From Noviherbaspirillum sp. L7-7A (GTDB taxonomy: Bacteria; Pseudomonadota; Gammaproteobacteria; Burkholderiales; Burkholderiaceae_D): DNA of 64,000 nt. The first letter of the stretch is position 1, and each line of letters opens with the position of its first letter. Positions 1 through 8,419 of the stretch are shown here, piece after piece. The position numbers and the translations under genes were made by a program. The stretch covers positions 744,001 through 808,000 of the forward strand of contig NZ_JAHQRJ010000001.1 of assembly GCF_019052805.1 (NCBI RefSeq), in the 5' to 3' direction. A model generated the notes under the pieces. That model saw nothing but the letters and a program-made list of their open reading frames with translations, had not been told where the DNA came from and made no database searches.

Positions 1-543
1 ACGATGGAACAGTTCTGCAGCTGGTTCGACCTGGATCACCTGTCGCGCTCGCCCGCCCAGTTCAATCCTGAAAAGCTGGCCTGGCTGAATAATCACTACA
101 TCAAGGCGGCCGACAACGAGCGGCTGGCCGACCTGGCCCGGCCGCAGCTGGAGCGGGATGGCGCCGACTTCAGCGGCGCGCCGCCCTTGCCGGCGGTGAT
201 TGCCCTGATGAAGGAACGCGCCGCCACGGTGGTGGAGCTGGCCGATGCGGCGATGCTGTTCTACCGCCAGCCACGGCCGGATCCGGCCTTGCTGGCCCAG
301 CACCTGACCGGCGCGGTGCAGCCGGCGCTGGCGGACTATGCCGAGCGGCTGAAGACGGTTGCCTGGGACAAGGCGTCGCTGTCGGCCATGCTCAAGGACG
401 TGCTGGCGGCCCACAAGCTGAAAATGCCGCAACTGGCCATGCCGCTGCGCCTGCTGCTGACCGGCCAGTTGCAGACGCCGTCGATCGATGCGGTGGTGGA
501 GCTGTTTGGTCGGAATGCGGTGCTGGCGCGCCTTCATCGGTAA
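1..543 (+). CDS. gltX: Glutamyl-tRNA synthetase, C-terminal part (5' end outside window)
   Basis: The window opens inside this gene; the frame is open from base 1 and about 180 codons remain. It charges tRNA-Glu with glutamate in the cytoplasm. The visible part is the helical anticodon-binding region: the segment FNPEKLAWLNNHYIKAAD is the typical start of the GltX C-terminal domain, and the protein ends with the usual VVELFGRNAVLARL tail. The ATG at 4 is an internal methionine and not the true start. Several tRNA-Glu genes follow within 3 kb. The family call is firm; completeness cannot be judged. Confidence 0.93.
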   Translation, partial: TMEQFCSWFDLDHLSRSPAQFNPEKLAWLNNHYIKAADNERLADLARPQLERDGADFSGAPPLPAVIALMKERAATVVELADAAMLFYRQPRPDPALLAQHLTGAVQPALADYAERLKTVAWDKASLSAMLKDVLAAHKLKMPQLAMPLRLLLTGQLQTPSIDAVVELFGRNAVLARLHR

Positions 544-720
544 ACATGACGCCCTAACAGGGCGGGCGCAATAAGTTAAAAAATTTGGCGGAAGTTAATA
601 TACTGCATCGATTTTATGGCACAGTACGCGGCGTAGTGGTGGCTTAAAACAATACCGGCCCGGGCCGTGGCGGCGTCTGACGCTGCCGTTGCCCAGGTGT
701 GCGGACGACAAGGGCGTTCA

Positions 721-2277
721 ATGGAAACGCACAGGATGGAGACAGAGGTCGACGCGCTGGCCAAGCTTGCCGGCGCCAGCGAACTGGAGATATACCGGCG
801 CATTTTCTATGCGTCGCCCGACTATATTGCCTTCAGCCGGCTGTCGGACGGCTGCTTCATCGACGTCAATCCGGGTTTCGAGCGCCTGCTCGGTTTCCGG
901 CGCGAGGACGTAATCGGCAAGACTTCCTACGAAGTCGGCATCTGGCCGGAATTCGGCGCGGACCAGCGACGGGCCTATGCAATAAAACTGCACCAGGAAC
1001 GGGCCGTGCGGGATTACCCCGGCTACCTGCGCTGCGCCGATGGCCGAGTGATCGAGGTCGAGGCATCTGCCAATATTGTCGACATCCATGGCGAGGAAGT
1101 GCTGATTGCGATCGTGCGCGATGTCACCGAGCGCAACCGCGCGGCCGCGGCATTGCGCGAAGCCGACCGCCGCAAGGATGAGTTCCTCGCAATGCTGGCG
1201 CACGAACTGCGCAACCCGATTGCGCCGATCAGCATGGCCGCGCAGCTGCTGATGGGAGCACCCGGCGATACGGCCCGCGTGGACCAGCTGAGCCAGGTTA
1301 TTGCGCGGCAGGTCGGCCATATGGTGGGCCTGGTGGATGACTTGCTGGATGTGTCCCGCGTCACCCGCGGCCTGGTGGTTCTGGAGCAGCATGCGCTGGA
1401 CCTGAACACGCTGCTGATCGACGCGGTCGAGCAGGTGCGCCCGCTGCTTGATGCGCGCCGCCACCGGCTGACGGTGCAGCCGTCCGAGGAGCCGGCCTGC
1501 ATCTTCGCCGATCGCTCCCGGATGGTCCAGATCATCGCCAACCTGCTCAACAACGCGGCCAAATACACGCCGGAAGGCGGCGCCATCAGTCTTGCGATCA
1601 GCCTGCAGCCGGAGCATGTCGAACTGGCCGTCACCGACAATGGCATCGGCATAGCGCCAGCGCTGCTGTCCCAGGTGTTCGACCTGTTTACCCAGGCCGA
1701 GCGTTCGCCCGACCGGTCGCAGGGCGGGCTGGGCCTCGGGCTTGCGCTGGTCAAGAGCCTGACGGAGTTGCATCAGGGCACGGTATGCGCCAGCAGTGGC
1801 GGGATCGGGCAGGGCAGCCGTTTTGCCGTGCGCCTGCCGCGCCTGCGGCTGCCGGACATGGCGCCCGGACACATGCAGCCGGAACTGCTGGACCATGCGC
1901 AGGTGGCGGCCCATCCGCTGCGGATCCTGCTGGTGGATGACAATGCCGACGCTGCCGATACCCTGGCCGCCTTCCTGAAAGATGCCGGGCATCAGGTGGC
2001 GGTCAGGTATGACGTCGGCGGCGCGCTGGCCACGCTGGAAGCCAGCCTGCCGGAGGTCTGCATTTTCGATATCGGCCTGCCGGATGTCGATGGCTATAGC
2101 CTGGCGCGGCGCGTGCGCGCACTGCCGGGCGGTCAGGATTGCCGGCTGCTGGGCCTGAGCGGCTATGGCCACGAGCGGGATCGTGCCCGCGCCTTGCAGG
2201 CTGGCTTCGATGAGTATTTCGTCAAGCCGGTCGATACCCGCTGCCTGCTGTCGCAGCTGTCGCAATGGGCTGCCTGA
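721..2277 (+). CDS. PAS hybrid sensor histidine kinase with C-terminal receiver domain
   Basis: A 518-residue protein with no transmembrane segment, so probably a cytosolic sensor. Order of domains: an N-terminal PAS domain (about residues 20-140), HisKA with the H-box AHELRNP (phospho-acceptor about His161), a HATPase_c domain with NNAAKY and the GLGLGLAL G-box, then a receiver (ILLVDDNADAADT; acceptor about Asp450 in FDIGLPD, Lys502 in VKPVD). The receiver at the C-terminus means phosphate probably passes on to a separate Hpt protein or regulates the kinase itself. The start is taken at the ATG at 721; an in-frame GTG at 667 would add 18 poorly conserved residues. No partner regulator is adjacent. 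The signal is unknown. Confidence 0.88.
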   Translation: METHRMETEVDALAKLAGASELEIYRRIFYASPDYIAFSRLSDGCFIDVNPGFERLLGFRREDVIGKTSYEVGIWPEFGADQRRAYAIKLHQERAVRDYPGYLRCADGRVIEVEASANIVDIHGEEVLIAIVRDVTERNRAAAALREADRRKDEFLAMLAHELRNPIAPISMAAQLLMGAPGDTARVDQLSQVIARQVGHMVGLVDDLLDVSRVTRGLVVLEQHALDLNTLLIDAVEQVRPLLDARRHRLTVQPSEEPACIFADRSRMVQIIANLLNNAAKYTPEGGAISLAISLQPEHVELAVTDNGIGIAPALLSQVFDLFTQAERSPDRSQGGLGLGLALVKSLTELHQGTVCASSGGIGQGSRFAVRLPRLRLPDMAPGHMQPELLDHAQVAAHPLRILLVDDNADAADTLAAFLKDAGHQVAVRYDVGGALATLEASLPEVCIFDIGLPDVDGYSLARRVRALPGGQDCRLLGLSGYGHERDRARALQAGFDEYFVKPVDTRCLLSQLSQWAA

Positions 2278-2316
2278 AGGGCAAACGGTTCATGTAAAAA
2301 AGTTCACCGCGCATAT

Positions 2317-2345
2317 TTGTATTGCGGAAAACCCTTTGCTATAAT
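2317..2345 (+). promoter_or_regulatory. Sigma-70 promoter of first tRNA-Ala/tRNA-Glu unit
   Basis: TTGTAT at 2317-2322 and a perfect TATAAT at 2340-2345 are separated by 17 bases. The -10 box ends 13 bases before the tRNA-Ala gene, as expected for a stable-RNA promoter. Sequence-based call only. Confidence 0.75.
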
Positions 2346-2358
2346 TCGCCGCCTGTTC

Positions 2359-2434
<76 letters not shown>

Positions 2435-2486
2435 ACAGCAAATAGTCAGGCAATATCGTGTGTGGCCAGCAGTATGGGCAGTTTCT

Positions 2487-2562
2487 GTCCCCATCGTCTA
2501 GAGGCCTAGGACATCACCCTTTCACGGTGAGTACAGGGGTTCGAATCCCCTTGGGGACGCCA
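2487..2562 (+). tRNA. tRNA-Glu (anticodon TTC)
   Basis: A 76-nt cloverleaf with acceptor GTCCCCA/TGGGGAC, anticodon stem TCACC/GGTGA, loop CTTTCAC (anticodon TTC), T-loop GGGTTCGAATCCC and encoded CCA. It follows tRNA-Ala by 52 nt with no promoter or terminator seen between, so the two are probably one transcript. Confidence 0.97.
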
Positions 2563-2569
2563 GGACAGG

Positions 2570-2606
2570 CCCGCCAGCCGACGCAACAGGGCTGGCGGGT
2601 TTTTGT
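2570..2606 (+). terminator. Rho-independent terminator after first tRNA pair
   Basis: Stem CCCGCCAGCC (2570-2579) pairs perfectly with GGCTGGCGGG (2590-2599), followed by TTTTTG. This closes the first tRNA-Ala/tRNA-Glu unit. Confidence 0.9.
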
Positions 2607-2660
2607 TTGAAGACGCTCAGGTTACACGGTGCGGTGATCGCAAGATTTTGGCAAAGGCGA

Positions 2661-2689
2661 TTTACAGCATAGTATTGCTAGGCTATAAT
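2661..2689 (+). promoter_or_regulatory. Sigma-70 promoter of second tRNA unit
   Basis: TTTACA at 2661-2666, 17-base spacer, TATAAT at 2684-2689, 17 bases before the second tRNA-Ala. It has the same architecture as the first tRNA promoter. Confidence 0.78.
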
Positions 2690-2706
2690 TCCGCTTCTTC
2701 GCACAG

Positions 2707-2782
<76 letters not shown>

Positions 2783-2851
2783 TCGCAGAAGAAGCAGGAA
2801 AGCAGTTTGGTAGTAATGAGTAGCAAAGGCCGGCAGTACGGGCATATTCAT

Positions 2852-2927
2852 GTCCCCATCGTCTAGAGGCCTAGGACATCACCCTTTCACGGTGAGTACA
2901 GGGGTTCGAATCCCCTTGGGGACGCCA
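2852..2927 (+). tRNA. tRNA-Glu (anticodon TTC), second copy
   Basis: Identical to the tRNA-Glu at 2487-2562, with complete arms and CCA. Confidence 0.97.
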
Positions 2928-2961
2928 GCATCATCCGGGCAGCAATGCCTGAACCAAAATC

Positions 2962-2987
2962 GGGGCCGCAGAGCGGCCCCTGATTTT
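2962..2987 (+). terminator. Rho-independent terminator after second tRNA pair
   Basis: GGGGCCGC (2962-2969) pairs with GCGGCCCC (2973-2980) around a three-base loop, followed by TGATTTT. The third tRNA-Glu lies beyond it, so that gene needs read-through or its own promoter; none obvious is seen in 2988-3024. Confidence 0.75.
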
Positions 2988-3024
2988 AGGCGGCATCGCT
3001 GCCGCAAGTAGTCGGACAAGTTTT

Positions 3025-3100
3025 GTCCCCATCGTCTAGAGGCCTAGGACATCACCCTTTCACGGTGAGTACAGGGGTTCGAATCCCCTTGGGGACGCCA
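3025..3100 (+). tRNA. tRNA-Glu (anticodon TTC), third copy
   Basis: A third identical 76-nt tRNA-Glu with encoded CCA. Its last 21 bases and the following 19 bases are duplicated at 3231-3270, see the repeat entry. Confidence 0.97.
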
Positions 3101-3270
3101 GAAAAAAGAAAAAGCTCCGCAAGGAGCTTTTTCCATTTGTAAGTCCCCAACAGGAATGCGCTTGAGCGCATTCCGGGGGATTCGAAGCGACCGGGCTTGC
3201 AAGCCCGGTCGGCGGCCTGCAGGATGCAGGCGAATCCCCTTGGGGACGCCAGAAAAAAGAAAAAGCTCCG
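3080..3270. repeat. 40-bp perfect direct repeat of the tRNA-Glu 3' end, bracketing three hairpins
   Basis: Bases 3080-3119 (3' end of tRNA-Glu, CCA and the terminator 5' arm) recur without mismatch at 3231-3270. The 111 bases between hold three perfect or near-perfect hairpins: GGAATGCGC/GCGCATTCC (about 3153-3175), a 24-base full palindrome at 3188-3211, and GCCTGCA/TGCAGGC (3215-3231). The second copy runs into another hairpin (CCGGAT cttc ATCCGG, 3267-3282) and a T-rich tract. No integrase gene or tRNA function can be assigned to the second copy. Confidence 0.85.
3109..3133 (+). terminator. Rho-independent terminator after third tRNA-Glu
   Basis: AAAAAGCTCC pairs with GGAGCTTTTT around the loop GCAA, ending in a T run. 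The 5' arm of this terminator is part of the duplicated 40-bp segment. Confidence 0.85.
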
Positions 3271-3387
3271 GATCTTCATCCGGCCCTTTTCTTTTTGTTT
3301 CCCGCAGCAAGCCGCGCATGGAGCCCGGTCAGCGCGGCCTCAGTCTGCCAATGCCACTGATCCGGATGACAGCGCCTGCTCCTGCTT

Positions 3388-3813
3388 TTACTGGACGGTG
3401 ATCTGCTTCGGCTGATCAGCCGCTTTTTTCGGCAGGGTCAGGCTCAGCACGCCGTTTTCCAGTTTGGCCACTGCGGCGGCATCATCCACTTCGGTCGGCA
3501 GCGTGAATACGCGGCCGAACTTGCGGGCAGTGCGCTCGGTCAGCAGTGCTTTCTCGCCTTCGGCCACTTCATTTGCCACCTTCGCCTCGGCTTCGATCGA
3601 GACGCGCTTCTTGTCGACCGAAATCCTGATGTCTTCACGAATCACGCCAGGCAGTTCCGCCTCGATTCGGTACTCGGCGCCGGTTTCCACCACATTCACC
3701 CGGGGCGCCAGCGGCGCGTTGTCGAGAAGGTTGCCGACCAGGCGCTCGAAGCTGCTGTCGAAGGCGCGGTTGTTAAGGACGGGAAAAGCACGGTTACGCA
3801 GAATCACATTCAT
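3388..3813 (-). CDS. Hsp20/alpha-crystallin small heat-shock protein
   Basis: A 141-residue cytosolic ATP-independent chaperone that holds unfolding proteins. The alpha-crystallin domain spans roughly residues 38-135: it starts at APRVNVVETGAEYRIEAELPG, contains the conserved ELPGV element, and carries the A-x-x-x-n-GVL motif as KLENGVLSLTLPK. The C-terminal tail is short. An AGGAG ribosome site lies before the ATG at 3813, and a heat-shock-type promoter is seen further upstream. The gene is monocistronic. Confidence 0.93.
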   Translation of the reverse strand: MNVILRNRAFPVLNNRAFDSSFERLVGNLLDNAPLAPRVNVVETGAEYRIEAELPGVIREDIRISVDKKRVSIEAEAKVANEVAEGEKALLTERTARKFGRVFTLPTEVDDAAAVAKLENGVLSLTLPKKAADQPKQITVQ

Positions 3814-3860
3814 TTCTTTTTCTCCTGATTGGGTCTGGAGCCATCGCTCCGATGATCCGT

Positions 3861-3888
3861 AAATAAGGCGCTTCAGATCGATTTCAAG
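3861..3888 (-). promoter_or_regulatory. Sigma-32-type promoter of the hsp20 gene
   Basis: On the minus strand CTTGAAA (3888-3882), 13 bases, then CCTTATTT (3868-3861), close to the sigma-32 consensus CTTGAAA-N(11-16)-CCCCATNT. It lies about 50 bases upstream of the small heat-shock gene. Confidence 0.65.
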
Positions 3889-3924
3889 AGTCCGAAAATG
3901 GCGAATTGCGTGGGAAGCCCATGT

Positions 3925-4443
3925 TCAGAGCCCACTGCCCATCGGCCATGCCATGTCTGGCGTACGGCGCCGGTCGGGGCCGTTCTGCAGCATGCGGACG
4001 ATGCCGGCATTGTCGAAATGGACATGCATCACCGAGTCCCAGGCATTGCTTTCGCGATAGGGGTAAGACCAGACCTCCAGCTGCGGCAGCGTCAGGTAGG
4101 AGGTCGCGCTGGGCGCGCCGATCAGGTGCAGCACTTCCTGCTTGTCCGACTTGCCGGGGACGATCCTGCTGAAGTGCGCGGTATCGAGCACCTGCTCGTA
4201 CGAGATCAGGCGGCCGTCGGCGCCGATGCGCGCCATGAAGGTGGACTGGCCCCACGGGCCGGTCATGTATTCCAGCAGGTGGGTATTGCCTTCGCCGTAG
4301 CGATGGGTCGGCTCGCCCAGCCGGGCCACGATGCTGGCTTCGGACTCGCCCGGCTGTGGCGGGGCAAGATAGATACTGCTGCAGCCAGCCAGGCTGCCGA
4401 GCGCAAACAGGGCAGTGATTGCGGCGCTCCGGTAAGTCATCAT
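3925..4443 (-). CDS. Predicted outer-membrane-type lipoprotein of unknown function
   Basis: A 172-residue protein with a lipoprotein signal peptide ending in the lipobox LAGC (Cys about residue 21-22), followed by SS, so it is probably sorted to the outer membrane. The mature part contains two repeated-looking segments built on the pattern LGEPTHRYGEG...LLEYMTGPWG and LIGAPSATSYL...EVWSYPY, resembling the SmpA/BamE-type fold in which G-x-P turns recur. That fold assignment is an inference. Start at 4443 is preferred over the adjacent ATG at 4440 because of the AGGAGA site upstream. It is divergent from rpsO. Confidence 0.75.
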   Translation of the reverse strand: MMTYRSAAITALFALGSLAGCSSIYLAPPQPGESEASIVARLGEPTHRYGEGNTHLLEYMTGPWGQSTFMARIGADGRLISYEQVLDTAHFSRIVPGKSDKQEVLHLIGAPSATSYLTLPQLEVWSYPYRESNAWDSVMHVHFDNAGIVRMLQNGPDRRRTPDMAWPMGSGL

Positions 4444-4473
4444 TCCTGCTCTCCTCGATGCGGTATATAAGGT

Positions 4474-4502
4474 TTGAATCGCCGGCGGTAATCCGCTATA
4501 CT
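4474..4502 (+). promoter_or_regulatory. Sigma-70 promoter of rpsO
   Basis: TTGAAT (4474-4479), 17-base spacer, TATACT (4497-4502), leaving a leader of roughly 85-90 bases before the rpsO start. Confidence 0.7.
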
Positions 4503-4596
4503 CGCCGATCCTGTCCATTCGGGCTGGAATTTCATTAACACTTTGTTCACGGTGTCCGGGGTAATCTCTCCAGGCACCGCATGTGAAAGGTACATC

Positions 4597-4866
4597 ATGT
4601 CGGTAGAAAAAAGCAGCAAGGCAGCCATTATCGCGGACAACGCGCGCGGCCAGAACGATACGGGCTCCCCGGAAGTGCAGGTCGCACTGCTGACGGCACG
4701 CATCAACGAACTCAACAGCCACTTCAAGGCCCACACCAAGGATCACCACTCCCGCCGTGGCCTGATCATGATGGTTAACCGCCGCAAGAGCCTGCTGTCC
4801 TACCTGAAGGGCAAGGACGCAACCCGCTATCGCGCACTGATCGAGAAGCTCGGCCTGCGCAAGTAA
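4597..4866 (+). CDS. rpsO: 30S ribosomal protein S15
   Basis: An 89-residue small-subunit protein that binds 16S rRNA early in assembly. The whole protein matches the family, including [24 protein letters not shown] and the C-terminal [12 protein letters not shown]. The start at 4597 (MSVEKSS) follows a GAAAGG site; a longer in-frame start at 4543 would add residues not found in S15. It sits in the usual order rpsO-pnp. Confidence 0.97.
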   Translation: MSVEKSSKAAIIADNARGQNDTGSPEVQVALLTARINELNSHFKAHTKDHHSRRGLIMMVNRRKSLLSYLKGKDATRYRALIEKLGLRK

Positions 4867-4895
4867 TCGCATTGCCAGATCCAAGAAACATGTGA

Positions 4896-4935
4896 AATGC
4901 CTGCGTCAGTGATGCTGATGCGGGCATTTTGCGTT
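4896..4935 (+). terminator. Hairpin between rpsO and pnp
   Basis: AATGCCTGCGTCAG pairs, with G-U pairs, to CTGATGCGGGCATT around TGATG, followed by TTGCGTTTTG. It could act as a partial terminator or as an RNA-processing site between rpsO and pnp, as is known in other bacteria. Confidence 0.6.
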
Positions 4936-5053
4936 TTGCGGTTCTTTTGCCATTCCCTGGATGCATGAAGACGGCGCGACGATGTCGCGTCGTCGGTGGT
5001 GAGGTGGAACGACAGCTCCTGAAAATCTGTCGGCAAAATAGAAAGGAATCACC

Positions 5054-7153
5054 GTGTTCAATAAAGTAAGCAAGACCTTCCAGTATGGTCAGCACCAGGT
5101 CACCCTGGAAACCGGCGAGATCGCCCGCCAGGCTTCCGGCGCCGTCATGGTGTCGATCGAGGATACCGTTGTGCTGGCGACTGTCGTGGCCAAGAAGGAT
5201 GTGAAGCCGGGCCAGGACTTTTTCCCGTTGACCGTTGATTACATCGAGAAAAGCTATGCCGCCGGCCGTATCCCCGGCGGTTTCTTCAAGCGCGAAGGCC
5301 GTCCTTCGGAGAAGGAAACCCTGACCTCGCGCCTGATCGATCGCCCGATCCGTCCGCTGTTCCCGGAAGGCTATCTGAATGAAGTGCAGATCATCATCCA
5401 CGTGCTGTCGGTCAATCCGGAAGTCGATCCCGACATCGCCGCAATGATCGGCGCCTCGGCTGCGCTGTGCGTGTCCGGCATCCCGTTCAACGGCCCGATC
5501 GGCGCCGCCCGCGTGGGCTACATCAACGGCGAGTACGTGCTCAACCCGACCGTGTCGCAACTGGCCAATACCCAGCTCGACCTGGTGGTTGCCGGCACCG
5601 AGACCGCGGTGCTGATGGTGGAATCGGAAGCGCAGGAACTGTCCGAGGAAGTCATGCTGGGCGCGGTGGTCTATGGCCACGACCAGATGAAGGCCGTGAT
5701 CGATGCGATCCATGAACTGGTGCGCGACGGCGGCAAGCCGGAACTGGAATGGCAGCCCGCCGCGAAGAATGAAGAACTGATTTCCCGCGTGACCGCGCTG
5801 GCCGAAGGCCCGCTGCGCGAGGCTTACCAGGTGCGCGACAAGCAGGCCCGTACCGGCAAGCTGAAGGACGTCTCGTCCCAGGTCGCCGCCGCGCTGGCCG
5901 CCGATGGCGTGTCGGCCGACAGCGTTGAAGTGGGCAACATCCTGTTCGACCTGGAAGCGAAGATCGTGCGCTCCCAGATCCTGGAAGGCGAGCCGCGCAT
6001 CGACGGCCGCGACACCCGCACCGTGCGTCCGATCTCGATCCGTACCGGCGTGCTGCCGCGTACCCACGGTTCGGCCCTGTTCACCCGCGGCGAAACCCAG
6101 GCGCTGGTCATTGCCACGCTTGGCACTGCCCGCGACGAACAGAAGATCGATGCGCTGATGGGCGAGTACAGCGACCGCTTCATGCTCCACTACAACATGC
6201 CTCCGTTCGCCACCGGCGAAACCGGCCGCGTGGGCACGCCCAAGCGCCGCGAGATCGGCCATGGCCGCCTGGCCAAGCGCGCGCTGCTGGCAGCGCTGCC
6301 GGCGCCGGAAGATTTCAGCTACTCGGTGCGCCTGGTATCGGAAATCACCGAGTCCAACGGCTCGTCGTCGATGGCGTCGGTCTGCGGCGGCTGCCTGGCG
6401 CTGATGGACGCCGGCGTGCCGATGAAGTCGCATGTGGCCGGCATCGCCATGGGCCTGATCAAGGAAGGCAGCAAGTTCGCCGTCCTGACCGACATCCTGG
6501 GCGATGAAGATCACCTCGGCGACATGGACTTCAAGGTGGCCGGAACTGCGCAAGGCATCACCGCGCTGCAGATGGACATCAAGATCCAGGGCATCACCAA
6601 GGAAATCATGCAGGTCGCACTGGCACAGGCCAAGGAAGGCCGCGTGCATATCCTGGCCAAGATGCAGGAAGCCGTGCCGCATGGCAAGGCCGAGCTGTCC
6701 AATTTCGCGCCGCGCCTGATCACTGTCCGCATCAACCCGGAAAAGATCCGCGACGTAATCGGCAAGGGCGGCGCGGTGATCCGCGCGCTGACCGAGGAAA
6801 CCGGCACCCAGATCGACATCAGCGACGAAGGCGTCGTCACCATCGCTTCGGTCGACGCTGCCGCCGGCCAGGAAGCCAAGCGCCGCATCGAAGAGCTGAC
6901 CGCATCGGTCGAAGTGGGCAAGACCTATGAAGGCACCGTGCTGAAGCTGCTGGATTTCGGCGCCATCGTGCAGGTCATGCCGGGCAAGGATGGCCTGCTG
7001 CATATCAGCCAGATCGCCAACGAGCGCGTCAATGCGGTCGCTGACTACCTGAAGGAAGGCCAGCAGGTTCGTGTCAAGGTTCTGGAAACCGATGACCGTG
7101 GCCGCCTGAAGCTGTCGATGAAGGCAGTGGCAGCGGAAGCCGCCGCGGAGTGA
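5054..7153 (+). CDS. pnp: Polyribonucleotide nucleotidyltransferase (PNPase)
   Basis: A 699-residue phosphorolytic 3'-5' exoribonuclease, core of the RNA degradosome. Two RNase PH-like domains (about 1-230 and 310-540) flank a helical domain; they are followed by a KH domain (RVIGKGG-type motif seen as [19 protein letters not shown]) and an S1 domain ([20 protein letters not shown]). Active-site region [16 protein letters not shown] is intact. The start is GTG at 5054 behind GAAAGG. Length is normal. An unusually long open antisense frame over this gene is a codon-bias shadow. Confidence 0.97.
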   Translation: MFNKVSKTFQYGQHQVTLETGEIARQASGAVMVSIEDTVVLATVVAKKDVKPGQDFFPLTVDYIEKSYAAGRIPGGFFKREGRPSEKETLTSRLIDRPIRPLFPEGYLNEVQIIIHVLSVNPEVDPDIAAMIGASAALCVSGIPFNGPIGAARVGYINGEYVLNPTVSQLANTQLDLVVAGTETAVLMVESEAQELSEEVMLGAVVYGHDQMKAVIDAIHELVRDGGKPELEWQPAAKNEELISRVTALAEGPLREAYQVRDKQARTGKLKDVSSQVAAALAADGVSADSVEVGNILFDLEAKIVRSQILEGEPRIDGRDTRTVRPISIRTGVLPRTHGSALFTRGETQALVIATLGTARDEQKIDALMGEYSDRFMLHYNMPPFATGETGRVGTPKRREIGHGRLAKRALLAALPAPEDFSYSVRLVSEITESNGSSSMASVCGGCLALMDAGVPMKSHVAGIAMGLIKEGSKFAVLTDILGDEDHLGDMDFKVAGTAQGITALQMDIKIQGITKEIMQVALAQAKEGRVHILAKMQEAVPHGKAELSNFAPRLITVRINPEKIRDVIGKGGAVIRALTEETGTQIDISDEGVVTIASVDAAAGQEAKRRIEELTASVEVGKTYEGTVLKLLDFGAIVQVMPGKDGLLHISQIANERVNAVADYLKEGQQVRVKVLETDDRGRLKLSMKAVAAEAAAE

Positions 7154-7181
7154 GGCGGTAAACGCTCTTGCTTTGCATCTG

Positions 7182-7212
7182 AAAAATCCGGGGCTTGCCC
7201 CGGATTTTTTTT
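7182..7212 (+). terminator. Rho-independent terminator of pnp
   Basis: AAATCCGGGGC pairs with GCCCCGGATTT around a two-base gap and is followed by eight T residues. It ends the rpsO-pnp transcript. Confidence 0.93.
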
Positions 7213-7471
7213 GCCCAGGCGTGAACACGTTCATTACCGGGGCCAAGGGCGGGAACAATCTGGTGGCATGGTGATAATGATTGCCTGGATGCGCGAAATC
7301 CCCGCAGCACCGCAAAGGCTGCTTGTTAACGGTTGCGGCTTGCGCAACCTTTTTGCAGTTTATGTGGCGTGATGTGAGCTAACAGACCGATGTGCAGCAC
7401 CCGGTATTCCTATACTCCGTGCTGTCTGCCGAAACGCCTGCCTTCATCGATTACTGACCCATGACGCTTCC

Positions 7472-8419
7472 ATGTCCGCCATGCAACCAGAAATGCCGTT
7501 CTTCATCATCCTCAACACCGCATCCGGCCATCGGGAATCCGACGCCACGCGGGCAGTCATTGCGCGCGTGATGCGGGAAGCAGGGCGCGAGCATCACCTG
7601 CGCCTGGTGGAAAACCCGGCCGAGCTGGCCACGGTGGCGCGGGCGGCGGTGCTGGAGGCCAATCATGTCGGCGGCGCCGTGGTGGTGGCCGGCGGCGATG
7701 GCACCATCAACACGGTGGCCAATGCCGTGCTGGCAAGCGCGTGTCCGCTGGGTGTCCTGCCGCATGGCACCTTCAATTATTTCGGCCGCACCCACGGCAT
7801 ACCCGAAGATCCGGAGCAGGCGGTGCGCATGCTGCTGACCGCCACGCCGCATGCGGTGCAGGTAGGACTGGTCAATGACAGGGCGTTCCTGGTCAATGCC
7901 AGCCTCGGGCTGTATCCCAAATTGCTGGAGGACAGGGAGGCCTGGAAGAAGCAGTATGGCCGCAGCCGGCTGGTAGCCTTGTGGGCCGGGCTGGTCAGCG
8001 TGCTGCGCGCCCGGCGACAACTGCGCCTGCGGCTGGAAAAGGATGGCGAAGTCGCTGGCTGGCGCACGCCGACGCTGTTCGTCGGCAACAACCGGCTGCA
8101 ACTGGAACAGATAGGCATGGAGGAGGCCGCGGCGCTGGACCATGGCTTTCTGGTGGCAATCGCGCCGCATCCGGTTGGCACCCTGTCGCTGCTCTGGCTG
8201 GCGCTGCGCGGTGCGCTCGGCAACCTGGGCGATGCCAAACATGTGCGCAGCTTCCTGCTGCGCGAACTGGAAGTGATGCGGGCAGGGCGGCGCACGCGCA
8301 GCATCAAGGTGGCAGTCGACGGCGAGATCATGCAGATGGCCGAACCCCTGCAATTCCGGGTGTCGCCGCAGCCGCTCTATCTGCTCAAGAGCGTTGCACC
8401 GACGGGTGAGGCAGCATGA
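7472..8419 (+). CDS. Diacylglycerol kinase-family lipid kinase
   Basis: A 315-residue protein of the DAGK catalytic/YegS/BmrU family, which phosphorylates lipid substrates such as diacylglycerol or related long-chain molecules. The N-terminal nucleotide-binding half has the hallmark GGDGTINTVANAVL (about residues 73-86) and the following LPHGTFNYFGRTHGIP, equal to the family's GTxNxFAR-type motif. The C-terminal half is the beta-rich substrate domain, ending IKVAVDGEIM, typical of the family. It overlaps the next gene by four bases (ATGA), so the two are translationally coupled. The true substrate is not known. Confidence 0.87.
   Translation: MSAMQPEMPFFIILNTASGHRESDATRAVIARVMREAGREHHLRLVENPAELATVARAAVLEANHVGGAVVVAGGDGTINTVANAVLASACPLGVLPHGTFNYFGRTHGIPEDPEQAVRMLLTATPHAVQVGLVNDRAFLVNASLGLYPKLLEDREAWKKQYGRSRLVALWAGLVSVLRARRQLRLRLEKDGEVAGWRTPTLFVGNNRLQLEQIGMEEAAALDHGFLVAIAPHPVGTLSLLWLALRGALGNLGDAKHVRSFLLRELEVMRAGRRTRSIKVAVDGEIMQMAEPLQFRVSPQPLYLLKSVAPTGEAA

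Noticed and set aside
3231-3270. A fourth tRNA-Glu
   Set aside because: Only the 3' 21 bases of the tRNA are present; D-arm and anticodon arm are missing.
3044-3319. Small ORFs across tRNA-Glu and its duplicate (GVPKGIR…)
   Set aside because: They translate tRNA and hairpin sequence; such translations are a common annotation artefact.
4775-7315. 846-codon open frame antisense to pnp
   Set aside because: It mirrors pnp in the complementary codon phase typical of high-GC genes, has a His/Gln/Asp/Arg-rich composition without domains, and pnp itself is certain. Similar shadows lie over spoT (26292-28571) and the carboxylase (43819-46446).
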